A stretch of DNA of 64,000 nt, taken from contig NW_027473690.1 in assembly GCF_050947335.1 (NCBI RefSeq), forward strand, positions 111,607 through 175,606. Direction: 5' to 3'. Position numbers and translations under genes: made by a program. The DNA is from Megachile rotundata (lineage: Eukaryota > Arthropoda > Insecta > Hymenoptera > Megachilidae). Below the pieces are notes generated by a model that was given only the letters and a program-made list of their open reading frames with translations, searched no databases and was not told the origin of the DNA. Positions 13,613 to 27,445 of this stretch are shown piece after piece. Each line of letters opens with the position of its first letter. The stretch's first letter is position 1.

Positions 13613-15853
13613 CATAATATGGCTAATAATATGAGTTAGATTGATAATAATAAGAGTAATGAGTATAGTAATTGTAGTTCTATCGATCATATCTGCATAA
13701 TATGGTTAATAATATGAGTTAGATTGATAATAATAAGAGTAGTAAGTATAGTATTTGTCGTTCTATCGATCATATAAGCATAATATGGCTAATAATATGA
13801 GTTAGATTGATAATAATAAGAGTAATAAGTATAGTAATTGTCGTTCTATCGATCATTTACGCATAATATGGGTAATAATATGAGTCAGATTGATAATAAT
13901 AAGAGTAATAACTACAGTAATTGTCGTTCTATCGATCATATAAGCATAGTAAGGCTAATAATATGAGTTAGAGTGATAATACTAAGAGTAGTGAGTATAG
14001 TAATTCCCATTCTATCGATCCTGTAAGCATAATATGGCTAATAATATGAGTTAGATTGATTATAATAACAGTAATAAGTATAGTAATTGTCGTTCTATCG
14101 ATAATATAAGCATAATATGGCTAATAATATGAGTTAGATTGATAATACTAAGAGTAGTGAGTATAGTAATTGTCGTTCTATCGATCATATAAGCACAATA
14201 TGGCTAATAATATGAGTTAGATTGATAATAATAAGAGTAATAAGTATAGTATTTGTCGTTCTATCGATCATGTAAGCATAATATGGCTAATAATATGAGT
14301 TAGATTGATAATAATAAGAGTAACAACTACAGTAATTGTCGTTCTATCGATCAGATAAGCATAATAAGGCTAATAATATGAGTTAGATTGATAATAATAA
14401 GAGTAACAAGAATAGTAATTGTCGTTCTCTCGATCATATAAGCATAATATGGCTAATAATATGAGTTAGAGTGATAATACTAAGAGTAGTGAGTATAGTA
14501 ATTCTCATTCTATCGATCATATAAGCATAATAAGGCTAATAATATGAGTTAGATTGATAATACTAAGAGTAGTGAGTATAGTAATTGTCGTTCTATCGAT
14601 CATATAAGCATAATATGGGTAATAATATGAGTCAGATTGATAATAATAACAGTAATAAGTATAGTAATTGTCGTTCTATCGATCATATAAGCATAATATG
14701 GCTAATAATATGAGTTAGATTGATAATACTAAGAGTAGTGAGTATAGTAATTCTCGTTCTATCGATCATATAAGCATAATATGGCTAATAATATGAGTTA
14801 GATTGATAATAATAACAGTAATAAGTATAGTAATTGTCGTTCTATCGATAATATAACCATAATATGGCTAATAATATGAGTTAGATTGATAATACTAAGA
14901 GTAGTGAGTATAGTAATTCTCGTTCTATCGATCATATATGCATAATACGGCTAATAATATGAGTTAGATTGATAATAATAAGAGTAATAACTACTGTAAT
15001 TGTCGTTCTATCGATCATATAAGCATAATAAGGCTAATAATATGAGTTGGAGTGATAATACTAAGAGTAGTGAGTATAGTAATTCTCATTCTATCGATCA
15101 TATAAGCATAATATGGCTAATAATATGAGTTAGATTGATAATAATAAGAGTAATGAGTATAGTAATTGTAGTTCTATCGATCATTTAAGCATAATATGGC
15201 TAATAATATGAGTTAGATTGATAATAATAAGAGTAATGAGTATAGTAATTGTAGTTCTATCGATCATATCTGCATAATATGGTTAATAATATGAGTTAGA
15301 TTGATAATAATAAGAGTAGTAAGTATAGTATTTGTCGATCTATCGATCATATAAGCATAATATGGCTAATAATATGAGTTAGATTGATAATAATAAGAGT
15401 AATAAGTATAGTAATTGTCGTTCTATCGATCATTTAAGCATAATATGGGTAATAATATGAGTCAGATTGATAATAATAACAGTAATAAGTATAGTAATTG
15501 TCGTTCTATCGATAATATAAGCATAATAAGGCTAATAATATGAGTTAGAGTGATAATACTAAGAGTAGTGAGTATAGTAATTCTCATTCTATCGATCATA
15601 TAAGCATAATATGGCTAATAATATGAGTTAGATTGATAATAATAAGAGTAATGAGTATAGTAATTGTAGTTCTATCGATCATTTAAGCATAATATGGCTA
15701 ATAATATGAGTTAGATTGATAATAATAAGAGTAATGAGTATAGTAATTGTAGTTCTATCGATCATATCTGCATAATATGGTTAATAATATGAGTTAGATT
15801 GATAATAATAAGAGTAGTAAGTATAGTATTTGTCGTTCTATCGATCATATAAG
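13613..15853 (+). repeat. HOR copy a3: partial copy of unit a1 (27 monomers)
   Basis: Matches the first 27 monomers of copy a1 (1-2241) in order, including the CATATCTG, CATTTACG, CCTGTAAG, CACAATATGG, CTCTCGATC and CATATATG landmarks. After 15853 the expected B monomer is replaced by an A monomer ending CATTTAAG and the order becomes irregular. Confidence 0.85.
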
Positions 15854-17960
15854 CATAATATGGCTAATAATATGAGTTAGATTGATAATAATAAGAGTAA
15901 TAAGTATAGTAATTGTCGTTCTATCGATCATTTAAGCATAATATGGGTAATAATATGAGTCAGATTGATAATAATAACAGTAATAAGTATAGTAATTGTC
16001 GTTCTATCGATAATATAAGCATAATATGGCTAATAATATGAGTTAGATTGATAATACTAAGAGTAGTGAGTATAGTAATTCTCGTTCTATCGATCATATA
16101 AGCATAATATGTCTAATAATATGAGTTAGATTGATAATAATAAGAGTAATATCTACAGTAATTGTCGTTCTATCGATCATATAAGCATAGTAAGGCTAAT
16201 AATATGAGTTAGAGTGATAATACTAAGAGTAGTGAGTATAGTAATTCTCATTCTATCGATCATGTAAGCATAATATGGCTAATAATATGAGTTAGATTGA
16301 TTATAATAACAGTAATAAGTATAGTAATTGTCGTTCTATCGATAACATAAGCATAATATGGCTAATAATATGAGTTAGATTGATAATACTAAGAGTAGTG
16401 AGTATAGTAATTGTCGTTCTATCGATCATATAAGCATAATATGGCTAATAATATGAGTTAGATTGATAATACTAAGAGTAGTGAGTATAGTAATTCTCGT
16501 TCTATCGATCATATAAGCATAATATGGCTAATAATATGAGTTAGATTGATAATAATAAGAGTAATATCTACAGTAATTGTCGTTCTATCGATCATATAAG
16601 CATAGTAAGGCTAATAATATGAGTTAGAGTGATAATACTAAGAGTAGTGAGTATAGTAATTCTCATTCTATCGATCATGTAAGCATAATATGGCTAATAG
16701 TATGAGTTAGATTGATTATAATAACAGTAATAAGTATAGTAATTGTCGTTCTATCGATAACATAAGCATAATATGGCTAATAATATGAGTTAGATTGATA
16801 ATACTAAGAGTAGTGAGTATAGTAATTGTCGTTCTATCGATCATATAAGCATAATATGGCTAATAATATGAGTTAGATTGATAATAATAAGAGTAATAAG
16901 TATAGTATTTGTCGTTCTATCGATCATGTAAGCCTAATATGGCTAATAATATGAGTTAGATTGATAATAATAAGAGTAACAACTACAGTAATTGTCGTTC
17001 TATCGATCATATAAGCATAATAAGTCTAATAATATGAGTTAGATTGATAATAATAAGTGTAATAAGAATAGTAATTGTCGTTCTCTCGATCATATAAGCA
17101 TAATATGGCTAATAATATGAGTTAGAGTGATAATACTAAGAGTTGTGAGTATAGTAATTCTCATTCTATCGATCATTTAAGCATAATATGGCTAATAATA
17201 TGAGTTAGATTGATAATAATAACAGTAATAAGTATAGAAATTGTCGTTCTATCGATCATATAAGCATAATATGGGTAATAATATGAGTCAGATTGATAAT
17301 AATAACAGTAATAAGTACAGTAATTGTCGTTCTATCGATAATATAAGCATAATATGGCTAATAATATGAGTTAGATTGATAATACTAAGAGTAGTGAGTA
17401 TAGTAATTCTCGTTCTATCGATCATATAAGCATAATATGGCTAATAATATGAGTTAGATTGATAATAATAAGAGTAATAAGTATAGTAATTGTCGTTCTA
17501 TCGATCATATAAGCATAATATGGCTAATAATATGAGTTAGATTGCTAATGATAAGAGTAATGAGTATAGTAATTGTAGTTCTATCGATCATTTAAGCATA
17601 ATAAGGCTAATAATATGAGTTAGAGTGATAATACTAAGAGTAGTGAGTATAGTAATTCTCATTCTATCGATCATATAAGCATAATATGGCTAATAATATG
17701 AGTTAGATTGATAATAATAACAGTAATAAGTATAGTAATTGTCGTTCTATCGATAATATAAGCATAATATGGCTAATAATATGAGTTAGATTGATAATAC
17801 TAAGAGTAGTGAGTATAGTAATTGTCGTTCTATCGATCATATAAGCATAATATGGCTAATAATATGAGTTAGATTGATAATAATAAGAGTAATAAGTATA
17901 GTATTTGTCGTTCTACCGATCATGTAAGCATAATATGGCTAATAATACGTGTTAGATTGA
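15854..17960 (+). repeat. Irregular, more divergent edge of the left arm
   Basis: The last 2.1 kb before the gap does not follow the HOR order of the rest of the arm. It carries private variants: AATATCTACAG (16148, 16563), CGATAACATAAG (16341, 16756), GAGTTGTGAG (about 17141), GATTGCTAATGATAAG (about 17540), TTCTACCGAT (17911, which destroys the usual ATCGAT) and AATACGTGTTAG (17945). A small local repeat is present: four monomers from 16103 recur at 16518, five monomers (415 bp) apart. Possible explanations are weaker homogenisation at an array edge or base errors at a contig end. Confidence 0.7.
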
Positions 17961-18060
17961 NNNNNNNNNNNNNNNNNNNNNNNNNNNNNNNNNNNNNNNN
18001 NNNNNNNNNNNNNNNNNNNNNNNNNNNNNNNNNNNNNNNNNNNNNNNNNNNNNNNNNNNN
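17961..18060. other. Assembly gap of 100 N
   Basis: Exactly one hundred N. A round length of this kind is normally a placeholder for a gap of unknown size, so the real distance between arms is not given. Monomer orientation flips across it. The left contig stops 32 bases into a monomer, and the right begins 8 bases inside one. Confidence 0.99.
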
Positions 18061-21000
18061 ATCGATAGAACGACAATTACTATACTTATTACTGTTAATA
18101 TTATCAATCTAACTCATATTATTAGCCATATTATGCTTAAATGATCGATAGAACTACAATTACTATACTCATTACTCTTATTATTATCAATCTAACTCAT
18201 ATTATTAGCCATATTATGCTTATATGATCGATAGAATGAGAATTACAATACTCACTACTCTTAGTATTATCACTCTAACTCATATTATTAGCCTTATTAT
18301 GCTTAAATGATCGATAGATCTACAATTACTACACTCATTACTCTTATTAGTATCAATCTAACTCATATTATTAGCCATATTATGCTTATATGATCGATAG
18401 AACGAGAATTACTATACTCACTACTCTTAGTATTATCAATCTAACTCATATTATTAGCCATATTATGCTTATATGATCGATAGAACGACAATTACTATAC
18501 TTATTACTCTTATTATTATCAATCTAACTCATATTATTAGCCATATTATGCTTATATGATCGATAGAATGAGAATTACAATACTCACTACTCTTAGTATT
18601 ATCACTCTAACTCATATTATTAGCCTTATTATGCTTATATGATCGATAGAACGACAATTACTATACTTATTACTGTTAATATTATCAATCTAACTCATAT
18701 TATTAGCCATATTATGCTTAAATGATCGATAGAACTACAATTACTATACTCATTACTCTTATTACTATCAATCTAACTCATATTATTAGCCATATTATGC
18801 TTATATGATCGATAGAACGACAAATACTATACTTACTACTCTTATTATTATGAATCTAACTCATATTATTAACCATATTATGCAGATATGATCGATAGAA
18901 CTACAATTACTATACTCATTACTCTTATTATTATCAATCTAACTCATATTATTAGCCATATTATGCTTAAATGATCGATAGAACTACAATTACTATACTC
19001 ATTACTCTTATTATTATCAATCTAACTCATATTATTAGCCATATTATGCTTATATGATCGATAGAATGAGAATTACTATACTCACTACTCTTAGTATTAT
19101 CACTCTAACTCATATTATTAGCCTTATTATGCTTATATGATCGATAGAACGACAATTACTGTAGTTATTACTCTTATTATTATCAATCTAACTCATATTA
19201 TTAGCCATATTATGCATATATGATCGATAGAACGACAATTACTATACTTATTACTCTTATTATTATGAATCTAACTCATATTATTCACCATATTATGCCG
19301 ATATGATCGATAGAACTACAATTACTATACTCATTACTCTTATTATTATCAATCTAACTCATATTATTAGCCATATTATGCTTATATCATCGATAGAATG
19401 AGAATTACTATACTCACTACTCTTAGTATTATCACTCTAACTCATATTATTAGCCTTATTATGCTGATATGATCGATAGAACGACAATTACTATACTTAT
19501 TACTCTTATTACTATCAATCTAACTCATGTTATTAGCCATATTATGCTTATATGATCGATAGAACGAGAATTACTATACTCACTACCCTTAGTATTATCA
19601 ATCTAACTCATATTATTAGCCATATTATGGTTATATTATCGATAGAACGACAATTACTATACTTATTACTGTTATTATTATCAATCTAACTCATATTATT
19701 AGCCATATTATGCTTAAATGATCGATAGAATGAGAATTACTATACTCACTACTCTTAGTATTATCACTCTAACTCATATTATTAGCCATATTATGCTCAT
19801 ATGATCGAGAGAACGACAATTACTATACTTATTACTCTTATTATTATCAATCTAACTCATATTATTAGCCTTATTATGCTTATATGATCGATAGAACGAC
19901 AATTACTGTAGTTATTACTCTTATTATTATCAATCTAACTCATATTATTAGCCATATTATGCTTATATTATCGATAGAACGACAATTACTATACTTATTA
20001 CTGTTATTATTATCAATCCAACTCATATTATTAGCCATATTATGCTTATATGATCGATAGAACGAGAATTACTATACTCACTACTCTTAGTATTATCAAT
20101 CTAACTCATATTATTAGCCATATTATGCTTATATGATCGATAGAATGACAATTACTATACTTATTACTCTTATTATTATGAATCTAACTCATATTATTAA
20201 CCATATTATGCCGATATGATCGATAGAACTACAATTACTATACTCATTACTCTTATTATCATCAATCTAACTCATATTATTAGCCATATTATGCTTAAAT
20301 GATCGATAGAACTACAATTACTATACTCATTACTCTTATTATTATCAATCTAACTCATATTATTAGCCATATTATGCTTATATGATCGATAGAATGAGAA
20401 TTACTATACTCACTACTCTTAGTATTATCACTCTAACTCATATTATTAGCCTTATTATGCTTATATGATCGATAGAACGACAATTACTGTAGTTATTACT
20501 CTTATTATTATCAATCTAACTCATATTATTAGCCATATTATGCATATATGATCGATAGAACGAGAATTACTATACTCACTACTCTTAGTATTATCAATCT
20601 AACTCATATTATTAGCCATATTATGCTTATATGATCGATAGAACGACAATTACTATACTTATTACTCTTATTATTATCAATCTAACTCATATTATTAGCC
20701 ATATTATGCTTATATGATCGATAGAACGAGAACTACTATACTCACTACTCTTAGTATTATCAATCTAACTCATATTATTAGCCATATTATGCTTATATTA
20801 TCGATAGAACGACAATTACTATACTTATTACTGTTATTATTATCAATCTGACTCATATTATTACCCATATTATGCTTAAATGATCGAGAACGACAATTAC
20901 TATACTTATTACTCTTATTATTATCAATCTAACTCATATTATTAGCCATATTATGCTTATATGATCGATAGAACGACAAATACTATACTTACTACTCTTA

Positions 21001-22615
21001 TTATTATCAATCTAACTCATATTATTAGCCATATTATGCTTATATTATCGATAGAACGACAATTACTATACTTATTACTGTTATTATTATCAATCTAACT
21101 CATATTATTAGCCATATTATGCTTATATGATCGATAGAACGAGAATTACTATACTCACTACTCTTAGTATTATCAATCTAACTCATATTATTAGCCATAT
21201 TATGCTTATATGATCGATAGAACGACAATTACTATACTTATTACTCTTATTATTATGAATCTAACTCATATTATTAACCATATTATGCCGATATGTTCGA
21301 TAGAACTACAATTACTATACTCATTACTCTTATTATTATCATACTAACTCTTATTATTAGCCATATTATGCTTATATGATGGATAGAACGAGAATTACTA
21401 TACTCACTACTCTTAGTATTATCAATCTAACTCATATTATTAGCCATATTATGCTTATATTATCGATAGAACGACAATTACTATACTTATTACAGTTATT
21501 ATTATCAATCTAACTCATATTATTAGCCATATTATGCTTAAATGATCGATAGAACGACAATTACTATACTTATTACTCTTATTATTATCAATCCAACTCG
21601 TATTATTAGCCATATTATGCTTACATGATCGATAGAACGACAAATACTATACTTATTACTCTTATTATTATCAATCTATATCATATTATTAGCCATATTA
21701 TGCTTATATGATCGATAGAACGACAATTACTATACTCACTACTCTTAGTATTATCAACCTAACTCATATTATTAGCCATATTATGCTTATATTATCGATA
21801 GAACGACAGTTACTATACTTATTACTGTTATTATTATCAATCTAACTCATATTATTAGCCATATTATGCTTATATGATCGATAGAATGAGAATTACAATA
21901 CTCACTACTCTTAGTATTATCACTCTAACTCATATTATTAGCCTTATTATGCTTATATGATCGATAGAACGACAATTACTGTAGTTATTTCTCTTATTAT
22001 TATCAATCTAACTCATATTATTAGCCATATTTTGCTTATATGATCGATAGAACTACAATTACTATACCCATTACTCTTATTATCATCAATCTAACTCATA
22101 TTATTAGCCATATTATGCTTATATGATCGATAGAACGAGAATTACTATATTCACTACTCATAGTATTATCAATCTAACTCATATTATTAGCCATATTGTG
22201 CTTATATTATCGATAGAACGACAATTACTATACTTATTACTGTTATTATTATCAATCTAACTCATATTATTAGCCATATTATGCTTAAATGATCGATAGA
22301 ACGACAATTACTATACTCACTACTCTTAGTATTATCAATCTAACTCATATTACTAGCCATATTATGGTTATATTATCGATAGAACGACAATTACTATACT
22401 TATTACTGTTATTATTATCAATCTAACTCATATTATTAGCCATATTATGCTTATGTGATCGATAGAACGACAATTACTATACTTATTACTCTTATTATTA
22501 TCAATCTAACTCATATTATTAGCCATATTATGCTTATATGATCGATAGAACGAGAACTACTATACTCACTACTCTTAGTATTATCAATCTAACTCATATT
22601 ATTAGCCATATTATG
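18061..22615 (-). repeat. Heterogeneous edge of the right arm next to the gap
   Basis: This part is rich in private variants and has little long-range order. A pair of monomers with CTGTTAATATTATC at 18061 recurs at 18642, seven monomers (581 bp) away. Other private forms include ATGTTCGATAG (about 21295), TATCATACTAACTCTTATT (21338) and TATATCATCGATAG (19384). One of the three length-changed monomers of the arm also lies here. Fragments of the inter-arm haplotype (CAGATATG, then CTTAAATG with a CTAC subtype, then GAATGAG, then TGTAGTTATT) recur near 18880-19220 and 20210-20600. Confidence 0.65.
20875..20955 (-). repeat. 81-bp monomer with a 2-bp deletion
   Basis: Reads GATCGAGAACG where most monomers have GATCGATAGAACG. 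A GATCGAGAGAACG variant is common in this arm, so loss of one AG from its AGAG would give this form directly. Starts at 20875 and 20956 bracket the monomer. Registers on both sides are otherwise perfect. Confidence 0.9.
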
Positions 22616-23279
22616 CTTATATTATCGATAGAACGACAATTACTATACTTATTACTGTTATTATTATCAATCTGACTCATATTATTACCCATATTATGCT
22701 TAAATGATCGATAGAACGACAATTACTATACTTATTACTCTTATTATTATCAATCTAACTCATATTATTAGCCATATTATGCTTATATAATCGATAGAAC
22801 GACAAATACTATACTTACTACTCTTATTATTATCAATCTAACTCATATTATTAACCATATTGTGCAGATATGATCGATAGAACTACAATTACTATACTCA
22901 TTACTCTTATTATCATCAATCTAACTCATATTATTAGCCATATTATGCTTAAATGATCGATAGAACTACAATTACTATACTCATTACTCTTATTATTATC
23001 AATCTAACTCATATTATTAGCCATATTATGCTTATATGATCGATAGAATGAGAATTACTATACTCACTACTCTTAGTATTATCACTCTAACTCATATTAT
23101 TAGCCTTATTATGCTTATATGATCGATAGAACGACAATTACTGTAGTTATTACTCTTATTATTATCAATCTAACTCATATTATTAGCCATATTATGCATA
23201 TATGATCGATAGAACGAGAATTACTATACTCACTACTCTTAGTATTATCAATCTAACTCATATTATTAGCCATATTATG
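22616..23279 (-). repeat. Eight-monomer haplotype shared with the left arm (right copy)
   Basis: The reverse complement of 1246-1909, in the same subtype order. It starts with CTTATATTATCG and CTGACTC/ACCCATATTATG and ends with a CATATATGATCG B monomer at 23197-23279. Differences seen are single bases, such as ATAATCG near 22788, ATTGTG near 22860 and TTATCATCAATC near 22912. The neighbours on either side do not follow the left-arm order, so the shared segment ends at monomer resolution. Confidence 0.88.
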
Positions 23280-23362
23280 CTTATATGATCGATAGAACGA
23301 CAATTACTATACTTATTACTCTTATTATTATCAATCTAACTCATATTATTAGCCATATTATG

Positions 23363-23433
23363 CTTATATGATCGATAGAACGAGAACTACTATACTCACT
23401 ACTCTTAGTATTATCAATCTAACTCATATTATG
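23363..23433 (-). repeat. 71-bp monomer with a 12-bp deletion
   Basis: Lacks 12 bases in the CATATTATTAGCCATATTATG region and now reads AACTCATATTATGCTTAT. The normal monomer has two copies of CATATTAT spaced 12 bp apart there, and the deletion removes exactly one repeat plus the interval. This is the signature of slippage or short-homology deletion. Confidence 0.93.
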
Positions 23434-24804
23434 CTTATATTATCGATAGAACGACAATTACTATACATATTACTGTTATTATTATCAATCTGACTCATAT
23501 TATTACCCATATTATGCTTAAATGATCGATAGAACGACAATTACTATACTTATTACTCTTATTATTATCAATCTAACTCATATTATTAGCCATATTATGC
23601 TTATATGATCGATAGAACGACAAATACTATACTTACTACTCTTATTATTATCAATCTAACTCATATTATTAGCCATATTATGCTTATATGATCGATAGAA
23701 CGACAATTACTATACTTATTGCTCTTATTATTATGAATCTAACTCATATTATTCACCATATTATGCCGATATGATCGATAGAACTACAATTACTATACTC
23801 ATTACTCTTATTATTATCAATCTAACTCATATTATTAGCCATATTATGCTTATATGATCGATAGAATGAGAATTACTATACTCACTACTCTTAGTATTAT
23901 CACTCTAACTCATATTATTAGCCTTATTATGCTTATATGATCGATAGAACGACAATTACTATACTTATTACTCTTATTACTATCAATCTAACTCATATTA
24001 TTAGCCATATTATGCTTATATGATCGATAGAACGAGAATTACTATACTCACTACTCTTAGTATTATCAATCTAACTCATATTATTAGCCATATTATGCTT
24101 ATATGATCGATAGAACGACAATTACTATACTTATTACTCTTATTATTATGAATCTAACTCATATTATTAACCATATTATGCAGATATGATCGATAGAACT
24201 ACAATTACTATACTCATTACTCTTATTATTATCAATCTAACTCATATTATTAGCCATATTATGCTTATATGATGGATAGAACGAGAATTACTATACTCAC
24301 TACTCTTAGTATTATCAATCTAACTCATATTATTAGCCATATTATGCTTATATTATCGATAGAACGACAATTACTATACTTATTACTGTTATTATTATCA
24401 ATCTAACTCATATTATTAGCCATATTATGCTTAAATGATCGATAGAATGAGAATTACTATACTCACTACTCTTAGTATTATCACTCTAACTCATATTATT
24501 AGCCATATTATGCTTATATGATCGAGAGAACGACAATTACTATACTTATTACTCTTATTATTATCAATCTAACTCATATTATTAGCCTTATTATGCTTAT
24601 ATGATCGATAGAACGACAAGTACTGTAGTTATTACTCTTATTATTATCAATCTATATCATATTATTAGCCATATTATGCTTATATGATCGATAGAACGAC
24701 AATTACTATACTCACTACTCTTAGTATTATCAACCTAACTCATATTATTAGCCATATTATGCTTATATTATCGATAGAACGACAGTTACTATACTAATTA
24801 CTGT

Positions 24805-27128
24805 TATTATTATCAATCTAACTCATCTTATTAGCCATATTATGCTTATATGATCGATAGAATGAGAATTACAATACTCACTACTCTTAGTATTATCACT
24901 CTAACTCATATTATTAGCCTTATTATGCTTATATGATCGATAGAACGACAATTACTGTAGTTATTTCTCTTATTATTATCAATCTAACTCATATTATTAG
25001 CCATATTTTGCTTATATGATCGATAGAACTACGATTACTATACCCATTACTCTTATTATCATCAATCTAACTCATATTATTAGCCATATTATGCTTATAT
25101 GATCGATAGAACGAGAATTACTATATTCACTACTCATAGTATTATCAATCTAACTCATATTATTAGCCATATTATGCTTATATTATCGATAGAACGACAA
25201 TTACTATACTTATTACTGTTATTATTATCAATCTAACTCATATTATTAGCCATATTATGCTTAAATGATCGATAGAACGACAATTACTATACTTATTACT
25301 CTTATTATTATCAATCTAACTCGTATTATTAGCCATATTATGCTTACATGATCGATAGAACGACAAATACTATACTTATTACTCTTATTATTATCAATCT
25401 ATATCATATTATTAGCCATATTATGCTTATATGATCGATAGAACGACAATTACTATACTCACTACTCTTAGCATTATCAATCTAACTCATATTATTAGCC
25501 ATATTATGCTTATATTATCGATAGAACGACAGTTACTATACTTATTACTGTCATTATTATCAATCTAACTCATATTATTAGCCATATTATGCTTATATGA
25601 TCGATAGAATGAGAATTACAATACTCACTACTCTTAGTATTATCACTCTAACTCATATTATTAGCCTTATTATGCTTATATGATCGATAGAACGACAATT
25701 ACTGTAGTTATTACTCTTATTATTATCAATCTAACTCATATTATTAGCCATATTTTGCTTATATGATCGATAGAACTACAATTACTATACCCATTACTCT
25801 TATTATTATCAATCTAACTCATATTATTAGCCATATTATGCTTATATGATCGATAGAATGAGAATTACTATACTCACTACTCTTAGTATTATCACTCTAA
25901 CTCATATTATTAGCCTTATTATGCTTATATGATCGATAGAACGACAATTACTGTAGTTATTACTCTTATTATTATCAATCTAACTCATCTTATTAGCCAT
26001 ATTATGCTTATATGATCGATAGAATGAGAATTACAATACTCACTACTCTTAGTATTATCACTCTAACTCATATTATTAGCCTTATTATGCTTATATGATC
26101 GATAGAACGACAATTACTGTAGTTATTTCTCTTATTATTATCAATCTAACTCATATTATTAGCCATATTTTGCTTATATGATCGATAGAACTACGATTAC
26201 TATACCCATTACTCTTATTATCATCAATCTAACTCATATTATTAGCCATATTATGCTTATATGATCGATAGAACGAGAATTACTATATTCACTACTCATA
26301 GTATTATCAATCTAACTCATATTATTAGCCATATTATGCTTATATTATCGATAGAACGACAATTACTATACTTATTACTGTTATTATTATCAATCTAACT
26401 CATATTATTAGCCATATTATGCTTAAATGATCGATAGAACGACAATTACTATACTTATTACTCTTATTATTATCAATCTAACTCGTATTATTAGCCATAT
26501 TATGCTTACATGATCGATAGAACGACAAATACTATACTTATTACTCTTATTATTATCAATCTATATCATATTATTAGCCATATTATGCTTATATGATCGA
26601 TAGAACGACAATTACTATACTCACTACTCTTAGCATTATCAATCTAACTCATATTATTAGCCATATTATGCTTATATTATCGATAGAACGACAGTTACTA
26701 TACTTATTACTGTCATTATTATCAATCTAACTCATATTATTAGCCATATTATGCTTATATGATCGATAGAATGAGAATTACAATACTCACTACTCTTAGT
26801 ATTATCACTCTAACTCATATTATTAGCCTTATTATGCTTATATGATCGATAGAACGACAATTACTGTAGTTATTACTCTTATTATTATCAATCTAACTCA
26901 TATTATTAGCCATATTTTGCTTATATGATCGATAGAACTACAATTACTATACCCATTACTCTTATTATTATCAATCTAACTCATATTATTAGCCATATTA
27001 TGCTTATATGATCGATAGAATGAGAATTACTATACTCACTACTCTTAGTATTATCACTCTAACTCATATTATTAGCCTTATTATGCTTATATGATCGATA
27101 GAACGACAATTACTGTAGTTATTACTCT
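24805..27128 (-). repeat. Two tandem copies of a 14-monomer unit (1,162 bp)
   Basis: Copies lie at about 24805-25966 and 25967-27128. Rare markers recur 1,162 bp apart: ACTCATCTTATT at 24821 and 25983, CTACGATTAC at 25029 and 26191, and CTTAGCATTATC at 25467 and 26629. I saw no differences at the markers checked, so the duplication looks recent. The exact ends cannot be fixed because neighbouring monomers are alike. Confidence 0.85.
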
Positions 27129-27445
27129 TATTATTATCAATCTAACTCATATTATTAGCCATATTATGCTTATATGATCGATAGAACGAGAATTACTATA
27201 CTCACTACTCTTAGTATTATCAATCTAACTCATATTACTAGCCATATTATGGTTATATTATCGATAGAACGACAATTACTATACTTATTACTGTTATTAT
27301 TATCAATCTAACTCATATTATTAGCCATGTTATGCTTATGTGATCGATAGAACGACAATTACTATACTTATTACTCTTATTATTATCAATCTAACTCATA
27401 TTATTAGCCATATTATGCTTATATGATCGATAGACCGAGAACTAC

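Larger units (their letters stand above)
1..17960 (+). repeat. Satellite array, left arm: 83-bp monomer, forward orientation
   Basis: A continuous tandem array with 216 complete monomers (1-17928) and a 32-base partial monomer at the gap. Each begins CATAATATGG and ends with a box reading TCTATCGATCATATAAG. Monomer starts fall at 1 + 83n at every anchor I counted (for example 333, 3570, 7637, 9878, 12119, 13945, 17929), so there is no net indel in 17.9 kb. The consensus has 34 A, 29 T, 14 G and 6 C. Stops occur in all frames and 83 is not a multiple of three, so no long reading frame can persist. Variation is almost wholly substitutions at recurrent sites, which define subtypes arranged in higher-order repeats. 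No unique sequence interrupts the array. The family is unknown to me. A centromeric or pericentromeric role is possible but rests only on its form. Confidence 0.98.

Noticed and set aside
1..17960. CRISPR-like array of regular repeats
   Set aside because: There are no unique spacers. The whole 83-bp period is conserved, no cas genes are present, and the number and layering of units fit satellite DNA.
1..17960. TATAAG in each monomer as a TATA box or promoter
   Set aside because: Such a match is expected in 24% GC sequence, nothing downstream is gene-like, and there is no AATAAA in the consensus. Satellite transcription cannot be judged from this.
1..17960. TAATAATAA tracts as a separate microsatellite
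   Set aside because: They are a fixed part of the 83-bp unit and do not expand or contract between monomers.
17961..18060. Perfect palindrome centred on the gap
   Set aside because: The sequences directly flanking the gap are not mirror copies at the subtype level. The best inter-arm match lies well away from the centre.
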